A stretch of 64,000 bases of DNA from Rhynchopus euleeides (GCA_963210315.1 OY723243.1:1674001-1738000); one strand, 5' to 3'; counted from the stretch's first letter, positions 53,869 through 64,000 are shown. Notes: a model not told the origin generated them from the sequence alone. Translations and numbers: made by a program.

Positions 53869-55724
53869 TGCGGCTGAGGCGAAGCGTGCTGTTGGCAACC
53901 CAGTGGCGGAGCAGTGCAGAGGCCCTGCCTGCCGACAGCAGCACCCCAAGCCATGCCGCTCCTGCGTGACTTGCCACCAGCCCGGTCCTTCCCACCTCGT
54001 CAGCGGTGGCGGTAGCTGAGGCCGCATCCAATATGGGTGTCGGCCTCGTACCGACGACACAACACACACATACAGCTTGCCCTGTCGTTCACCTCAAGAT
54101 CTCATCGCGACTGTACAGAAAGGGATGTGGTAGCGGAGTGCGCGGCAGCGCGCCCCCTGGGTGGGCTATATGGAGGAGGAGGGCGGTGTTTGGTATTTTT
54201 TTTGCCGGCCCCCACACCCATGTGTTGCACGTATTTTTTGATACCGGTTATTTTTTTTCATTTTTTTGTTGTCCGCAGCAGGGGGGGGGGAGGGAGGGTG
54301 AGAGTGTAAGTTGAAGTTGCATGCGATCGAGGAACATTCACTTTGTGTGATACTGCGAAATATCTGCCCCCCCCCCACCCCCACCACCCCACATATAGGA
54401 TCCAAAACCAACTGCAGAGAGCAGCCCTGGGAGGGGATTTTTTGGGATGACTATCTTCGATGCATGGATTCTACCTTGCAGACGCCGTTGTGTCGAAGGC
54501 TTCCCCCCCCCCCCCCCCTGCCCCACCCCCACAAGGATTTGTGCACATCCTGTCCCAGCGCTTCCTGTTGTTCCACACAGCACCGCCGGTTCCCTTTGTT
54601 TAGCATTTGTGTGCATCTCTTCTTCACGTTTGCCTATTTTTTCTTTTTCCAAACCGAAGGCCGTTCCCCTCGAGCAAAACCCGCCCTGAGCCTCTCACGC
54701 ACGCTAAGGTCACCCCCCTCCCCCGACTTTCAAAAATTGTTGAAGAACGTAATTTTGCCGTGGCGATTCAACGGCCCTCCAACGCGTCCACCAGTTGGCC
54801 AGCACACCCCACCCCCCCTCCCCTTTCCCTTACCTTTGCCTCTTTGCCTCGGATCCTCGCTTCTCTGCCACATTTCATTTTTTTTCAAACCCACGGAATG
54901 TCGGGGGGATTGCATGCACGCACTAACCCCAGCCCCGAATTGGGCTCACCTGTGCTTGCCTGCTCCCCCTGCTTGGTTCCTTATTCGTTTTTTCTCTGCG
55001 CAGTAGGACAGGAGGGGAGGGGAGGGAAGGGGACAGGGGCGGATGACGGGTCACATTCGTGTCTCCGTTGTGTGAACAGGGAAGGGCGGAATGTGGGAGT
55101 AGGGTGTGTGGCAGCGGGTGACCCAAGCGTGCACTCACACTTTTTTTCACTGCCGAGACTTACGGGTGGGGGGGGGGGGGGCAGGGAGGGGAGGGCTTTC
55201 TATTGAGGGTGGGGGAGTGCCAGGCTCCCTGACTCTCTCTCTCTGTATCCATGTCCCCCCCCCCCCTCCACAGATGCTTTCATGGGTGTCGTGAGCTGCT
55301 CCCTTCCCCCTCGCTCCACCCCACAGTGCGACGGCAATTCGTTCGGGAGCTGCATATTTTTTTTGCATCTGGCTGAGGTGTCGCATTTTGTTGTGCGAGG
55401 GTCTGGCCTGCAAAAATCACCCCCTACCACTGTTGTCGAACCAACGGGTCGTCACAAATGCGGCCAACCTGGAAGCGCTGCAGGCTCACAAGGAAGGGGG
55501 GGGGTTTGGGCTGAGGGTGCCTAAAGTTGGAAGCAAGAGCAGGTGGGAGATGGGGGTTGTTTTAAGAAAAAAAGGCAAGAAAAAAGGGGGAGAGGGGGAA
55601 GGCTGGGGCAAGGGTTTGTGTGCCCTCTGTGTGCATGTGTCTGTCGTATGTGGGTGGCAGGCAAAAAAAATCTGCCGCGTCCCGCCCCCCCACCCCACCC
55701 CCCCCCCCCCCCAACACCGACCTG
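53869..55724. other. Intergenic region without recognisable genes
   Basis: 1.9 kb of CT/GT-rich sequence with T runs and several poly-C and poly-G blocks (54361-54385, 54505-54520, 55165-55185, 55690-55712). No domain or coding exon seen. Confidence 0.6.
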
Positions 55725-55810
55725 CACGGTGGGCTAATGAAAAAGTGATCACTATTTTGTGCACTATAAATTGCCACTATATAGTGACAACTTACTGAAC
55801 ACATAGTACT

Positions 55811-56141
55811 ACCGTATACGTAAATATTATGGAACGTAAATATTATGGAACGGGCCCATTTTTGGCCGGTCCGTTCCATAATATTTACGTTCCAAAATAT
55901 TTACAGGGCCCGTTGGGGACTCGGTGGTGAGGACGGCTTGCGTCAGGAATCGCGCGAAAAGTGCACGAGTAGGTCCCGTCAGGGACTCTGTACGCCGTCC
56001 GATCACCTGGTCCAAGTCCCCGAGTCGCAGAAAGCCCTGTAAATATTATGGAACGAAAAAAATCTGGAACGCCAACCCACCAGCGTTCCATAATATTTAC
56101 GTTCCATAATATTTACGTTCCAAAATATTTACGTATACGGT
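55811..56141. mobile_element. 331 bp MITE, copy 1 (ACCGTATACG ends)
   Basis: TIRs begin ACCGTATACGTAAATATT and contain repeated GTAAATATTATGGAACG units at both ends. The interior (GGACTCGGTGGTGAGGA through CCAAGTCCCCGAGTCGCAG) is about 95% the same as in copy 2. No matching flanking duplication. Confidence 0.85.
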
Positions 56142-56154
56142 ATATGGAAATGGG

Positions 56155-56320
56155 ATAGTGACTAATGTTTCCGACTCACTCGACACATACTGGACACAAT
56201 CTAAATTATAGTGGACACATAGTGACAAATAGTGGACATGTCAACTATTATAGTCGACATGTAAGTAAAATAGTCGCATGTCCACTATAATAGTGACTAT
56301 AATAGTGGACATGCGACTAT
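56155..56320. repeat. GTCGAC/ATAATAGT palindromic array, block 1
   Basis: Repeats of AGTCGACATGT, AGTGACTATAATAGTGGACATG and related units. Same family as 58665-58830 and 60805-61400. Confidence 0.85.
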
Positions 56321-56323
56321 TAT

Positions 56324-56670
56324 ACCGTATACGTAAATATTATGGAACGTAAATATTATGGAACGGGCCCATTTTTGCCTGGTCCGTTCCATAATATTTA
56401 CGTTCCAAAATATTTACAGGGCCAGTTGGGGACTCGGTGGTGAGGATGGCTTGCCTCAGGAATCGCGCGAAAAGTGCACGAGTAGGCCCCGTCAGGGACT
56501 CTGTATGCCGTCCGATCACCTGGCCCAAGTCCCCGAGTCGCAGAAAGCCCTGTAAATATTATGGAACGAAAAAAATCTGGAACGCCAACCCACCAGCGTT
56601 CCAAAATATTTACGTTCCATAATATTTACGTTCCATAATATTTACGTTCCAAAATATTTACGTATACGGT
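56324..56670. mobile_element. 347 bp MITE, copy 2, with ATTAT flanks
   Basis: Same orientation and interior as copy 1, with one extra CGTTCCATAATATTTA unit at the right end. ATTAT occurs immediately outside both ends (56319-56323 and 56671-56675), a likely 5 bp target duplication. Confidence 0.85.
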
Positions 56671-56687
56671 ATTATACTTGTAGTTAT

Positions 56688-58664
56688 ATGAATCTGCCCC
56701 GTTAACGGGTAACCGGTATTACCGGGTATTACCGGAAACCCGGTAATCGGCCTCCATTACCGGGTATTACCGGGTCAAAAACGGGTATTACCGGGTAAAA
56801 TCGGGGGTATTACCGGGTCCGGTAATACCCGTTTTCGTATTACCGGGGATTTTCCGTGGGGATTTCCTTGGTACAGGGATGGTTCGTGGGGTGTCGCAGT
56901 GAATCAACTGCAGGGTTCTGGCCATCTTCCGTCTGGCAGTCCAAGGGAAGGTGCGCGGGGGGAATGTCAGGTGTTAGGTGACCCCCCTGCGTTATTCTGA
57001 AGGCCAGCCTCTGCAGCCCCTCCTGTTCCACCCCTCACAGGGGCGGCCCTGGGAACACTGGGAGTGGGAACGGCTGGGGAACACCCACGTTCAGTACAAC
57101 CAAGATCTACGAGGCAGGCTTTGCGGCATGGCGGTGGGGGGATGTGTTGGCGTGGCGTGCCCCGATGATTACACAAACAAAGGTCGAGATAATGAGCCCA
57201 GGCCCTGATTCCAACACCTGTTCGTTCAACCAAGATCTATGAGGGACACACACCCCCCTGTCTGTGACTGTGTCCTCCGTGTGTTGCCTCCTCTCCCTCC
57301 CTCTTCAATGCACTTCATGGCCTCGTCCGCTTCCACGGAGGCAGAGCGTGTCGTCACACAACAGGCCGTCCACGAGGCTAAGTTCTTTGAAGCATGCATC
57401 ATGACTTGTCCCGACTCGAACCAAGCTGATGATTTATCAGAGGGACCAGTAGCCAAGCAAGATGACAAGAAGCAGGCGCAACTCGTGCATATATTGAGGG
57501 CCTGGTCGAATCCACGTTTTGCTGGGACTTCTCTGGATTGCATCATATCGTAAGGGGTCGCTCAAATACCTTGCCGCACCAGCCCGGATCTTAGCTGCAG
57601 GTCCTGTACAGAGTGCCAGGTGCTCTTGTCAAGGGTGTCGCCAGAGAGGCTTCACATGGGAATGTGCGTCTTGCTGTGGAGCGTATCACAGAGAATTTCT
57701 CAAAATGGAAACGTGTCGACACCACAACTCCAGAACCAGCTCTTCCCGTCCACCTGCCCAAACCAGCCGTTGTCTGGGAGTCGTGAGGCCACCACGTGGG
57801 TCGACTGCAGGCTGGTTAGCTTCCGCTCATCATACACGGGGCGGATACTCAGCGTCCCGAAGGCAGGTGCGATTATCCACCTTGGCCCGGGGGCAGTCCA
57901 GTGGCGAGCCCGTGTTGAAGCCACCCCAGCAAATATAGCAAGTCCGCTCACCGTACTGTGACCTGCTGTGGCAGGAACCACAAGCCCGGCCACGCCAAGA
58001 AGCATCTCTCGGTACCATAATGCTCGTTGGCTGCTCGCAGGTAAGTGTTGCGACAAGCACCCAGCCAGCAGAGCGATGTGACCGAATAACGGAGCTGGCG
58101 TGACCAAGCACTCGAGCCTGGGGTAAGAGAAGATGGCTTCCCTGAACGAAGGATCGATCATTGAAAACGAGGAGCCCTTCGCTCTGTGCCACTGTGTGCC
58201 CAACTGTGCCACTTTGCAACCAGTTTGGTGACGCACCGTTTCTGCATTTCTGAGCCAAGGTCCTTAAATGATGGAAGCTACGGGAACAGTGGCTCGACTG
58301 CCTGATCTGACGACACCGCCGGCTCTGGAAGGGCTCAGGTGGTGTGTGGGCACCGTGCAGTAGTCAGCATTGCTGCGAAACTCGAAAAGTCTGCAGTGAG
58401 CCACACAAACCAGACATGAACTGCGGAACCCATCTTTCGATCACCCCATGCGCCATAGAATCCAATGTCGACCACAACACACTGCTAAGGGGAAGGGAAT
58501 CAACCCAAAAACAAAGGGAAATTCCCATGGAAAATCCCCGGTAGCGCTACCGGGCTATAACCGGGTATTACCGGGCAAACGGGTATTACCGGACCCGGTA
58601 ATACCCGTTTTTCGACCCGGTAATACCTGGTAATACCCGGTAGCCGTTAACGGGGCAGATTCAT
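56688..58664. mobile_element. 1.98 kb TIR element with ATTACCGGG-rich arms
   Basis: Perfect terminal repeats of 21 bp begin ATGAATCTGCCCCGTTAACG (56688, inverted at 58644-58664). Inside each end is a run of GGGTATTACCGGG palindromic units, then an inner inverted match on TACCGGGGATTTTCC. The arms total about 150-185 bp. The interior 56890-58500 has only short frames; a Cys-rich stretch on the - strand near 57930-57990 (CGSCHSRSQYGERTCYIC) hints at a decayed zinc-binding protein. Nested inside the 55725-61421 element. Confidence 0.8.
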
Positions 58665-58830
58665 GGGTAGTCACTATAATAGTCGACATGTCACTAAAAT
58701 AGTGACTATTATAGTGGACATGCGACTATAATAGTCACTATTATAGTCGACATGTCGACTATTCTAGTCGACATGCGACTATAATAGTCGCACGTGCCAC
58801 TATGAGACCACTATAATAGTCGACATGTAT
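58665..58830. repeat. GTCGAC/ATAATAGT palindromic array, block 2
   Basis: GTCACTATAATAGTCGACATG units and variants immediately after the TIR element's right end, continuing block 1 across the insertion. Confidence 0.85.
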
Positions 58831-58902
58831 AGGGGGACCCTTTTCGATTTTTTTTCGGATGGGTCCATTTTGCACGTTTGAGCCCAATTTCGAAGGAATT
58901 TT
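58829..58902 (+). repeat. Dispersed repeat, copy 2 (GGGGGACC-TTTTCGA module)
   Basis: Matches 11147-11220 with about a dozen differences over 70 bp. Confidence 0.6.
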
Positions 58903-59160
58903 TGAGTTTTGAGCCTGTTTTGAGGCCTAAAACGCGCTAAAACGGCCCCGCGAGTTTGGCGTTTTGGCCTTGGTGAAAATTCACCTCAAAAAAAAAATCT
59001 GGCCCCAAAATCTGGTCCTTGTGGTCTGGAACCTTTCATTTTCGAAGGAAATCGTCGAAAAACTGAGACCTTCGATCCTGGCATCACACAGACGGCCCCA
59101 AAAAAGGCAATGCCTCCGTGCGGCCAGGAGAACACGAAATAGCGACCCCCTCAACGGGGA

Positions 59161-59203
59161 ATGCTACGAGCACGGCCAAAAATCGTTCAAATCGTTCAAA
59201 AAT
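59161..59203 (+). repeat. Dispersed GGCCAAAAATCGTTCAAA motif, + strand copy
   Basis: ATGCTACGAGCACGGCCAAA followed by ATCGTTCAAATCGTTCAAAA. Lies inside the large foldback element. Confidence 0.65.
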
Positions 59204-60804
59204 GAAGCACACGAAGTTTGGGTCATTTCGTGGGCGAAGTACAGACGTGTGTCGAAATTGACATGTTGTTACCAGTATGTCAAAAGAGTGAATACAAAGA
59301 GCAATGTTCTTGACATTGTTCAGAACCATGGCTGATTCTTCAGCTATTTAAAATAACCCCGACCCCGACCCTGCCCGGCCCCGGCCCTTCCCTGTGCAAG
59401 CTCGTGCCCCCACCCATCGCATTGCTCCCTTGTTGCCTTGCTTTGCGCTGCTTTTCTTTTTCAGAATTTTCAGATTTTTAAAGTTCAAGACGGAGTGCTT
59501 TTTTTGCCGAAAGTTTAGGTGACCCGATGATGGGGATGCAGCACCCCGAGGGTCTTACCTACCGGGCGGTTGGGGGGCGGTGGGGCAGGGCAACTTTGGG
59601 TGCAGATTTACGTACACAAAGCGGCGTGAGACTGTGCATGTCAGCGGCCTTGCGTGGTGGCCCCCCTAGGTGACTATGTTCGGATGTCTGGGAATGGAAT
59701 GAAAACCCCCATATGGCTGCCTGCGCCCTTGTGGAATTAGAGGTGGTCGGGAATCGGTCGGAAACCAGTACTCCTGCTGGCGCTCGTCGTGTGTGTGGAG
59801 CATCTGTAGACGCCCGGCAACTCAGCCATCTTGCCCCCGCGCAAGCTCTGCCTGGCCGTGGAAGAGGATGACACACGGTCTGAATCTGGACTCTCTCTCG
59901 TGGTGGCACCGAATAACTGTGACTCTAGGTGACTCCACATAAACATACTCCCACTGGTCTGTGGCAAAGGGAGAATGACTATATGCCTTGAGAGAGAGAC
60001 CTCCGGCCTGAAAGGACAAGCATGAAAAGCCGGAATAGATCAGATAGAGTACAGACTCAGGTGCACGAACCGATCCTTCGGCAGCTACCTGCTTGGTTTG
60101 CTGGTGTATGGTTGAGCGCTGCTTGTGTACGTAAATTTTGCTTATATGAACACTCCGCCTTCACCAAAGGTGAAGAACTTCCCAAGACAAGCGGTGTGGC
60201 ACCCCCTGTGGTGTTGCGCCCCTTTGGACATCGGCCCCAGCGGTAACCCGCAGGTTGTTGTTTCTTCAAAGAAACACGTCGATTCTGTCCCCCACAGCAG
60301 GGTTTTCCCTGCTTACCCATGGATGTTTTCTCATTATTATTATAACAGTTGATACAATACACTAGCTCGGCAAATGCCTGGAGCGCCACTGGGAAGGTGT
60401 GTGCCGGGTCTCTGCTGAAGCACTCCGCTACACAGGGGGCTTCCGGTTCCTGTCCATGCAGAGGTTCTCAAGGCAGATAATGCCGAGACTTGTGGTGCGC
60501 TCTCGTTTGTTGATCGAGGGCCAACCCAGTGACGAAAAATGTGGAACGGCATGCTGCCCGTTTCTTCATTTTTCACCTTGCGTTGCAAGGGGGTCGCCCT
60601 CACGAGGGAAAAATGTGGAACGGCATGCTGCCCGTTTACTCATTTTTACCTTGGGATCACCTCGTTCACTAGGGAAAAGCGCCAAGGCGTCTCCCAAAGG
60701 TGGAACCGCTCCACTCATATGGGGCCGTCTCCCAATTCGTGTTGGGCGGCGAGCCTTGAGAGTGCTGAGTATTGCACTTGGCATGAACTTGCAGACTGGT
60801 CACA

Positions 60805-61400
60805 GACAATGTCGACTATAATAGTGACTATAATAGTCGACATGTCACTAAAATAGTGACTATTATAGTGAACATGTTCACTATATCCTGGACATGTGTG
60901 CATGCGTACACTATAATAGTGGACATGTTCAGTAAATGCTGACATGTTGACTGCGCATCCACTATAATACTGACATGTTAGTTGCGTGTCAGTCAATATA
61001 GTCGCAGTTCCGGCCATATACTGGCCAAAAAAGCGTTTTACTGGACACTTAGTGACATGTCCCGGACGTTTACTCGACACTTAGTGGACTTCGATGTCCA
61101 CATAGAACTAAGTGGTCACTGCATACTGAGCACTTACTGACAATATAGTCGACATGTCGACTATAATAGTCACTATTTTAGTCGCATGTCACTAAATATA
61201 GTCACTATTATAGTTGACATGTCGACTATAATAGTCACAAAATAGTCGACATGTCGACTATTTTGTGACTATTATAGTCGACATGTCGACTATATAGTGA
61301 CTATTATAGTCGACATGTCGACTATTTTGTGACTATAATAGTCGACATGTCAACTATATAGTGACTATTATAGTCGACATGTCACTATTTATAGTACTAT
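60805..61400. repeat. GTCGAC/ATAATAGT palindromic array, block 3
   Basis: About 600 bp of GTCGACATGTCGACTATA, TATAGTGACTATTATAG and CTGGACATG variants, grading into the right tip of the foldback element. AT-rich relative to flanks and able to form very long hairpins with block 1. Confidence 0.85.
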
Positions 61401-61589
61401 TTTTTTCATTAGCCCACCGTGTGGGAGGGCACACAGCCACCGTGGCTGTTGAGGGCCCCTGAAGGACGATACGAAAAAAACAGTAGCTCCTGGGTGTGCC
61501 ACACCCCTTCCCCCATCCATTTTTCCCCGCACAAGCAATAATCACGACAAAAGTCGACTTGATCACCTTCCTTCAACACCCGCCGCCCC

Positions 61590-61620
61590 ACTCAGCGTAC
61601 ACAGGCTGCCCCCCCTGCAG
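61590..61620 (+). promoter_or_regulatory. CAG acceptor 12 nt before the spastin ATG
   Basis: GGCTGCCCCCCCTGCAG ends at 61620, with a C-rich pyrimidine tract directly before it. The ATG is at 61633. Confidence 0.6.
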
Positions 61621-61632
61621 GGGTCGTTGGCT

Positions 61633-63377
61633 ATGAGCATGTCGGCCTCGCGTGCGCAGGCCGACGCCAATGCGAAGCTGAAGGAATGTGCCTCTGTGTC
61701 GAAGGCCTTCTTCGAGAAGGGCATCAAGTCCCACCAGCAGGGCGACAAGGCGCAGGCGCTGCGCTGCTACGAGGCGGGGCTGGAGTCGGTCGATATCGGG
61801 ATACTGTCTGGCGGTGACGACGAGGTCCTCCTGGCAGCCCTATGCAGATACCGCGACTCCGTCACTGACCAGGTCCGTGATTTGAAGCAGGAGATTGCAG
61901 CGGCAGCAGAGCTGCAGCAGCACAAGGGGGCCAGGCAGAACAGGGCCCTGCCCAGCACACCCCAGCCTGGGGATGAGGGCCGCGGGTGGTTCTCACGGAT
62001 GTTCTCTTCCGGGAAGCAGGGGCCTCAGGGGCCCCAGGGGCCTGCCTCTGCACCTGCAGCTGCGCCTGTGCCGAAGGCACAGGAGAGGCGTGCCGTGGGG
62101 GGTGTGCAGGATGCTTCGCGTGCGGTGCACAGCAGATCTGCGCAGGTGAACAGCGATGGGACAAATAAACACAGCAGTGGGTACAGCTCCAACAGGGCAA
62201 GCACTTCGTCATCTGGAGGTGTGCATGGGCAGCAGCAGCAGGGGCTGCGGGGCTCGGCGCCAGGTGCAGGTGGGGCGGCGAAGTCGAGTTCTTCGATAGC
62301 GAAGGAGCTGCTGAAGAAGTTCGACCAGAAGTACGTCGATACGATCCTGAAGGATGTGATTGCCCCCGGCACGGTGCACACCTCGTGGGACTCCATCACC
62401 GGGCTGCATGAGAGCAAGCAGCACCTGATGGAGGCGGTCATCCTGCCTATGCAGCGCCCCGACCTGTTCAGCAGCAGCCTGCGCGCACCCCCGAAGGGCG
62501 TGCTCCTCTTCGGCCCCCCTGGGAACGGGAAGACGCTTCTGGCGAAGGCGGTGGCGAGCGAGAGCAACGCGACCTTCTTCAGCATCTCCGCATCCAGCCT
62601 GGTGTCGAAGTATGTCGGTGACGGGGAGAAGCTGGTGCGCACCCTGTTTGGCTGCGCGGAGGCACTTGCGCCGAGTGTCGTGTTTATCGACGAGGCAGAT
62701 GCGCTGCTGACAAGCCGTGGGGAGGAGCATGACGCCATGCGGCGCCTGAAGACCGAGGTGTTGGTCCAGATGGACGGTGTGGGGACGGACAACTCCGCAG
62801 AGAAGCGCGTCCTGGTTCTTGCGGCGACAAACCGTCCGGCCGATATCGACACCGCATGCTTGCGGCGCTTCACCAAACGCCTGCACATCCCGCTGCCTGA
62901 TGCTGATGCGCGGGGGCGGCACATCGCGAGTCTCATCAAGTCGCCGGATGTGAAGTTCAAGCTGTCGTCAGCAGAGGTGCGTGACATTGTCGCCAGGACT
63001 GATCTCTACAGTTTCTCGGACATGACTGCCCTGGTGCGCGAGGCAGCCATGTTTCCCCTGCGCGATCTTGGCGCGGATGCCATGCGGGCATCCGCAAGCG
63101 ACATCCGGTGCGTCACACACAAAGACTTCCGCAGAGCCTGTGATGTATGTCCTGCCTCACCCTCATTGGGTCCCCTGCCTTCCGACCAGCCAGCCCCCTT
63201 TAGCATGCCGTGTTCCCATCGGAGGGTGCCCTAGTCGCAATACTGTGATTGGCAAAAGATACCTGGCCCACACACCCCACTCACCCCACCCCACAGATCG
63301 TGCGTGCGTCAGCTTCGAAGGACGAGGTGCTTGCTCTGATGAGATGGTCCCAGGAGCACGGCACATCAGGGAAGTAG
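61633..63377 (+). CDS. Spastin-type microtubule-severing AAA ATPase
   Basis: Two exons (61633-63144 and 63297-63377, donor GTATGT) encode 530 aa. Residues about 5-90 look like an MIT domain (three amphipathic helices; AFFEKGIKSHQQGDKAQALRCYEAG), which binds ESCRT-III tails. A Gln/Ser/Gly/Pro-rich linker (about 95-225) follows, the usual place of the microtubule-binding region. The AAA module has Walker A GPPGNGKT (G294-T301), pore loop KYVGDGEKLVR, Walker B VVFIDEADALL (D353/E354), the arginine-finger region AMRRLKTEVLVQMDGV and sensor ATNRP. The last exon supplies the C-terminal helix ending MRWSQEHGTSGK, as in spastin/VPS4/fidgetin relatives. The MIT plus severing-type AAA favours spastin over katanin or VPS4; fidgetin lacks MIT. 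Severs microtubules by pulling tubulin tails through the hexamer pore. Confidence 0.92.
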
Positions 63378-64000
63378 GGTGTGTCGCGAGCAGATCGTGG
63401 CATGCTTACTGTGGGTCTCATCGGCGCGGCTGGCATGTCCCTACCTCCGGTGCCACCGACAGTTTCCAAAAACAAGCAATGCATATGTGTGACACTGTGT
63501 CTGTGCAGCCAAACCCGCATCAAGATCAGGACCCACTCGGTCCGGTCTACACTGCGGCAGCAAACCGAATCATGTGTTTGTGTGTGGATGGTACAGGGTG
63601 ATCGTACCCGGCCGTACCCCAGAACAATGCCCCCTCCCAGCCAGTGCCCGAAAGCCCCGGGCCCCCACCCTTGGCTGGCCCCACCTCTCGTCTCAGCCTC
63701 TCCAGCCTCTCTCCAGCGCCTTCGTCGGGCGTGGGGGGGGAGGGTGTGTGCGTGTGTGTGTGCCGGGATGATCCCCGTATGCTTCTCTCGCCACTTGCTT
63801 CTCTCGCTTCTGTCTGTGGCTGGTTTGGCGGTGCCCTAGCCCTCTGCCACCCATATCTTTCTTTGTGGATTGCGACCACCCGTCCCGAGACCCCGCCCCC
63901 CCCCCCCCCTCCCCCTGCCCTCCATCCAGGCATGTCGCTAAGCGTCGACCGTCGACCCAGTGATTTTGGGTTTCCCCCCCCATAAAAAAGCGTCGACCCA
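63378..64000. other. 3' flank of spastin gene, no further gene seen
   Basis: Low-complexity GT- and C-rich sequence with a poly-C run at 63895-63909. The last 70 bases carry three GTCGACC units (GCGTCGACCGTCGACCCA near 63944 and GCGTCGACCCA at the window end) that may be the edge of another repeat. Confidence 0.55.

Larger units (their letters stand above)
55725..61421. mobile_element. 5.7 kb foldback/TIR composite element with nested insertions
   Basis: A perfect 20 bp inverted repeat, CACGGTGGGCTAATGAAAAA, marks both tips (55725-55744 and 61402-61421), with TG adjoining each side. Just inside lie arms built from palindromic TAGTCGACATGTCGACTA and ATAATAGTGACTAT units (56155-56320, 58665-58830, 60805-61400). 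The left arm is broken by two related MITEs, and between the arms lies another TIR element (56688-58664). Segment 58831-60804 has no recognisable gene. The right tip is only 211 bp before the spastin ATG. No transposase is visible, so mobility would have been supplied in trans. Confidence 0.75.

Noticed and set aside
6945..64000. CRISPR array, operon, bacterial promoters and ribosome binding sites
   Set aside because: The window is clearly eukaryotic (GT-AG introns, spastin, AGC kinase); the tandem repeats present lack the spacer-repeat pattern of CRISPR.

Overview
This window is nuclear DNA of a eukaryotic protist: seven GC-rich host genes, four of them with GT-AG introns, sit in a much larger volume of repeats and transposable elements. 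All seven host genes are on the + strand. Eleven of the thirteen inferred donors begin GTATG, and every start codon is preceded within about 40 nt by a pyrimidine-rich CAG acceptor with no obvious upstream exon. That pattern, the TTAGGG-type hexamers in the satellites, and a tyrosine-recombinase retroelement with gag-YR-RT order (the order I recall for kinetoplastid VIPER/TATE elements) point to a flagellate with spliced-leader trans-splicing, most likely a euglenozoan such as a diplonemid. This assignment is inference; a dinoflagellate or chromerid is the main alternative. No spliced-leader RNA gene, rRNA or tRNA gene was recognised by eye.

Layout. 1-6642: no recognisable gene. 6643-8408: TIR element with a zinc-knuckle ORF and GTAG target duplication. 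8409-11220: AT-rich and poly-C sequence, a diverged duplication, and an AACCGGTT-rich tract. 11205-17045: telomere-like satellite interrupted by a gag-YR-RT/RNase H retroelement (about 11585-15842, - strand). 17046-21922: no gene. 21951-27203: two host genes, a helical/basic protein and a five-intron-or-more discoidin-plus-coiled-coil protein. 29724-32430: DNA transposon with TIRs of about 255 bp whose transposase ORF is split by one TGA. 33420-34420: satellite of about 190 bp units. 34999-36174: AGC-type protein kinase. 36175-46480: dispersed repeats, a hairpin repeat family and a 766 bp TIR element. 46506-47552: secreted AA10 lytic polysaccharide monooxygenase with two CBM1-like modules. 48814-53868: armadillo-like protein and a spectrin-like coiled-coil protein, the latter with a foldback element in an intron. 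55725-61421: a 5.7 kb foldback composite holding nested MITEs and a second TIR element. 61633-63377: spastin-type AAA ATPase with an MIT domain.

The host genes do not form one pathway. Spastin (microtubule severing), two or three coiled-coil proteins and an armadillo protein fit a cytoskeletal or flagellar theme only loosely. The LPMO is a secreted oxidative polysaccharide-degrading enzyme whose catalytic domain looks bacterial. The retroelement and the 29.7 kb transposon encode their main proteins on the - strand, opposite to all host genes.
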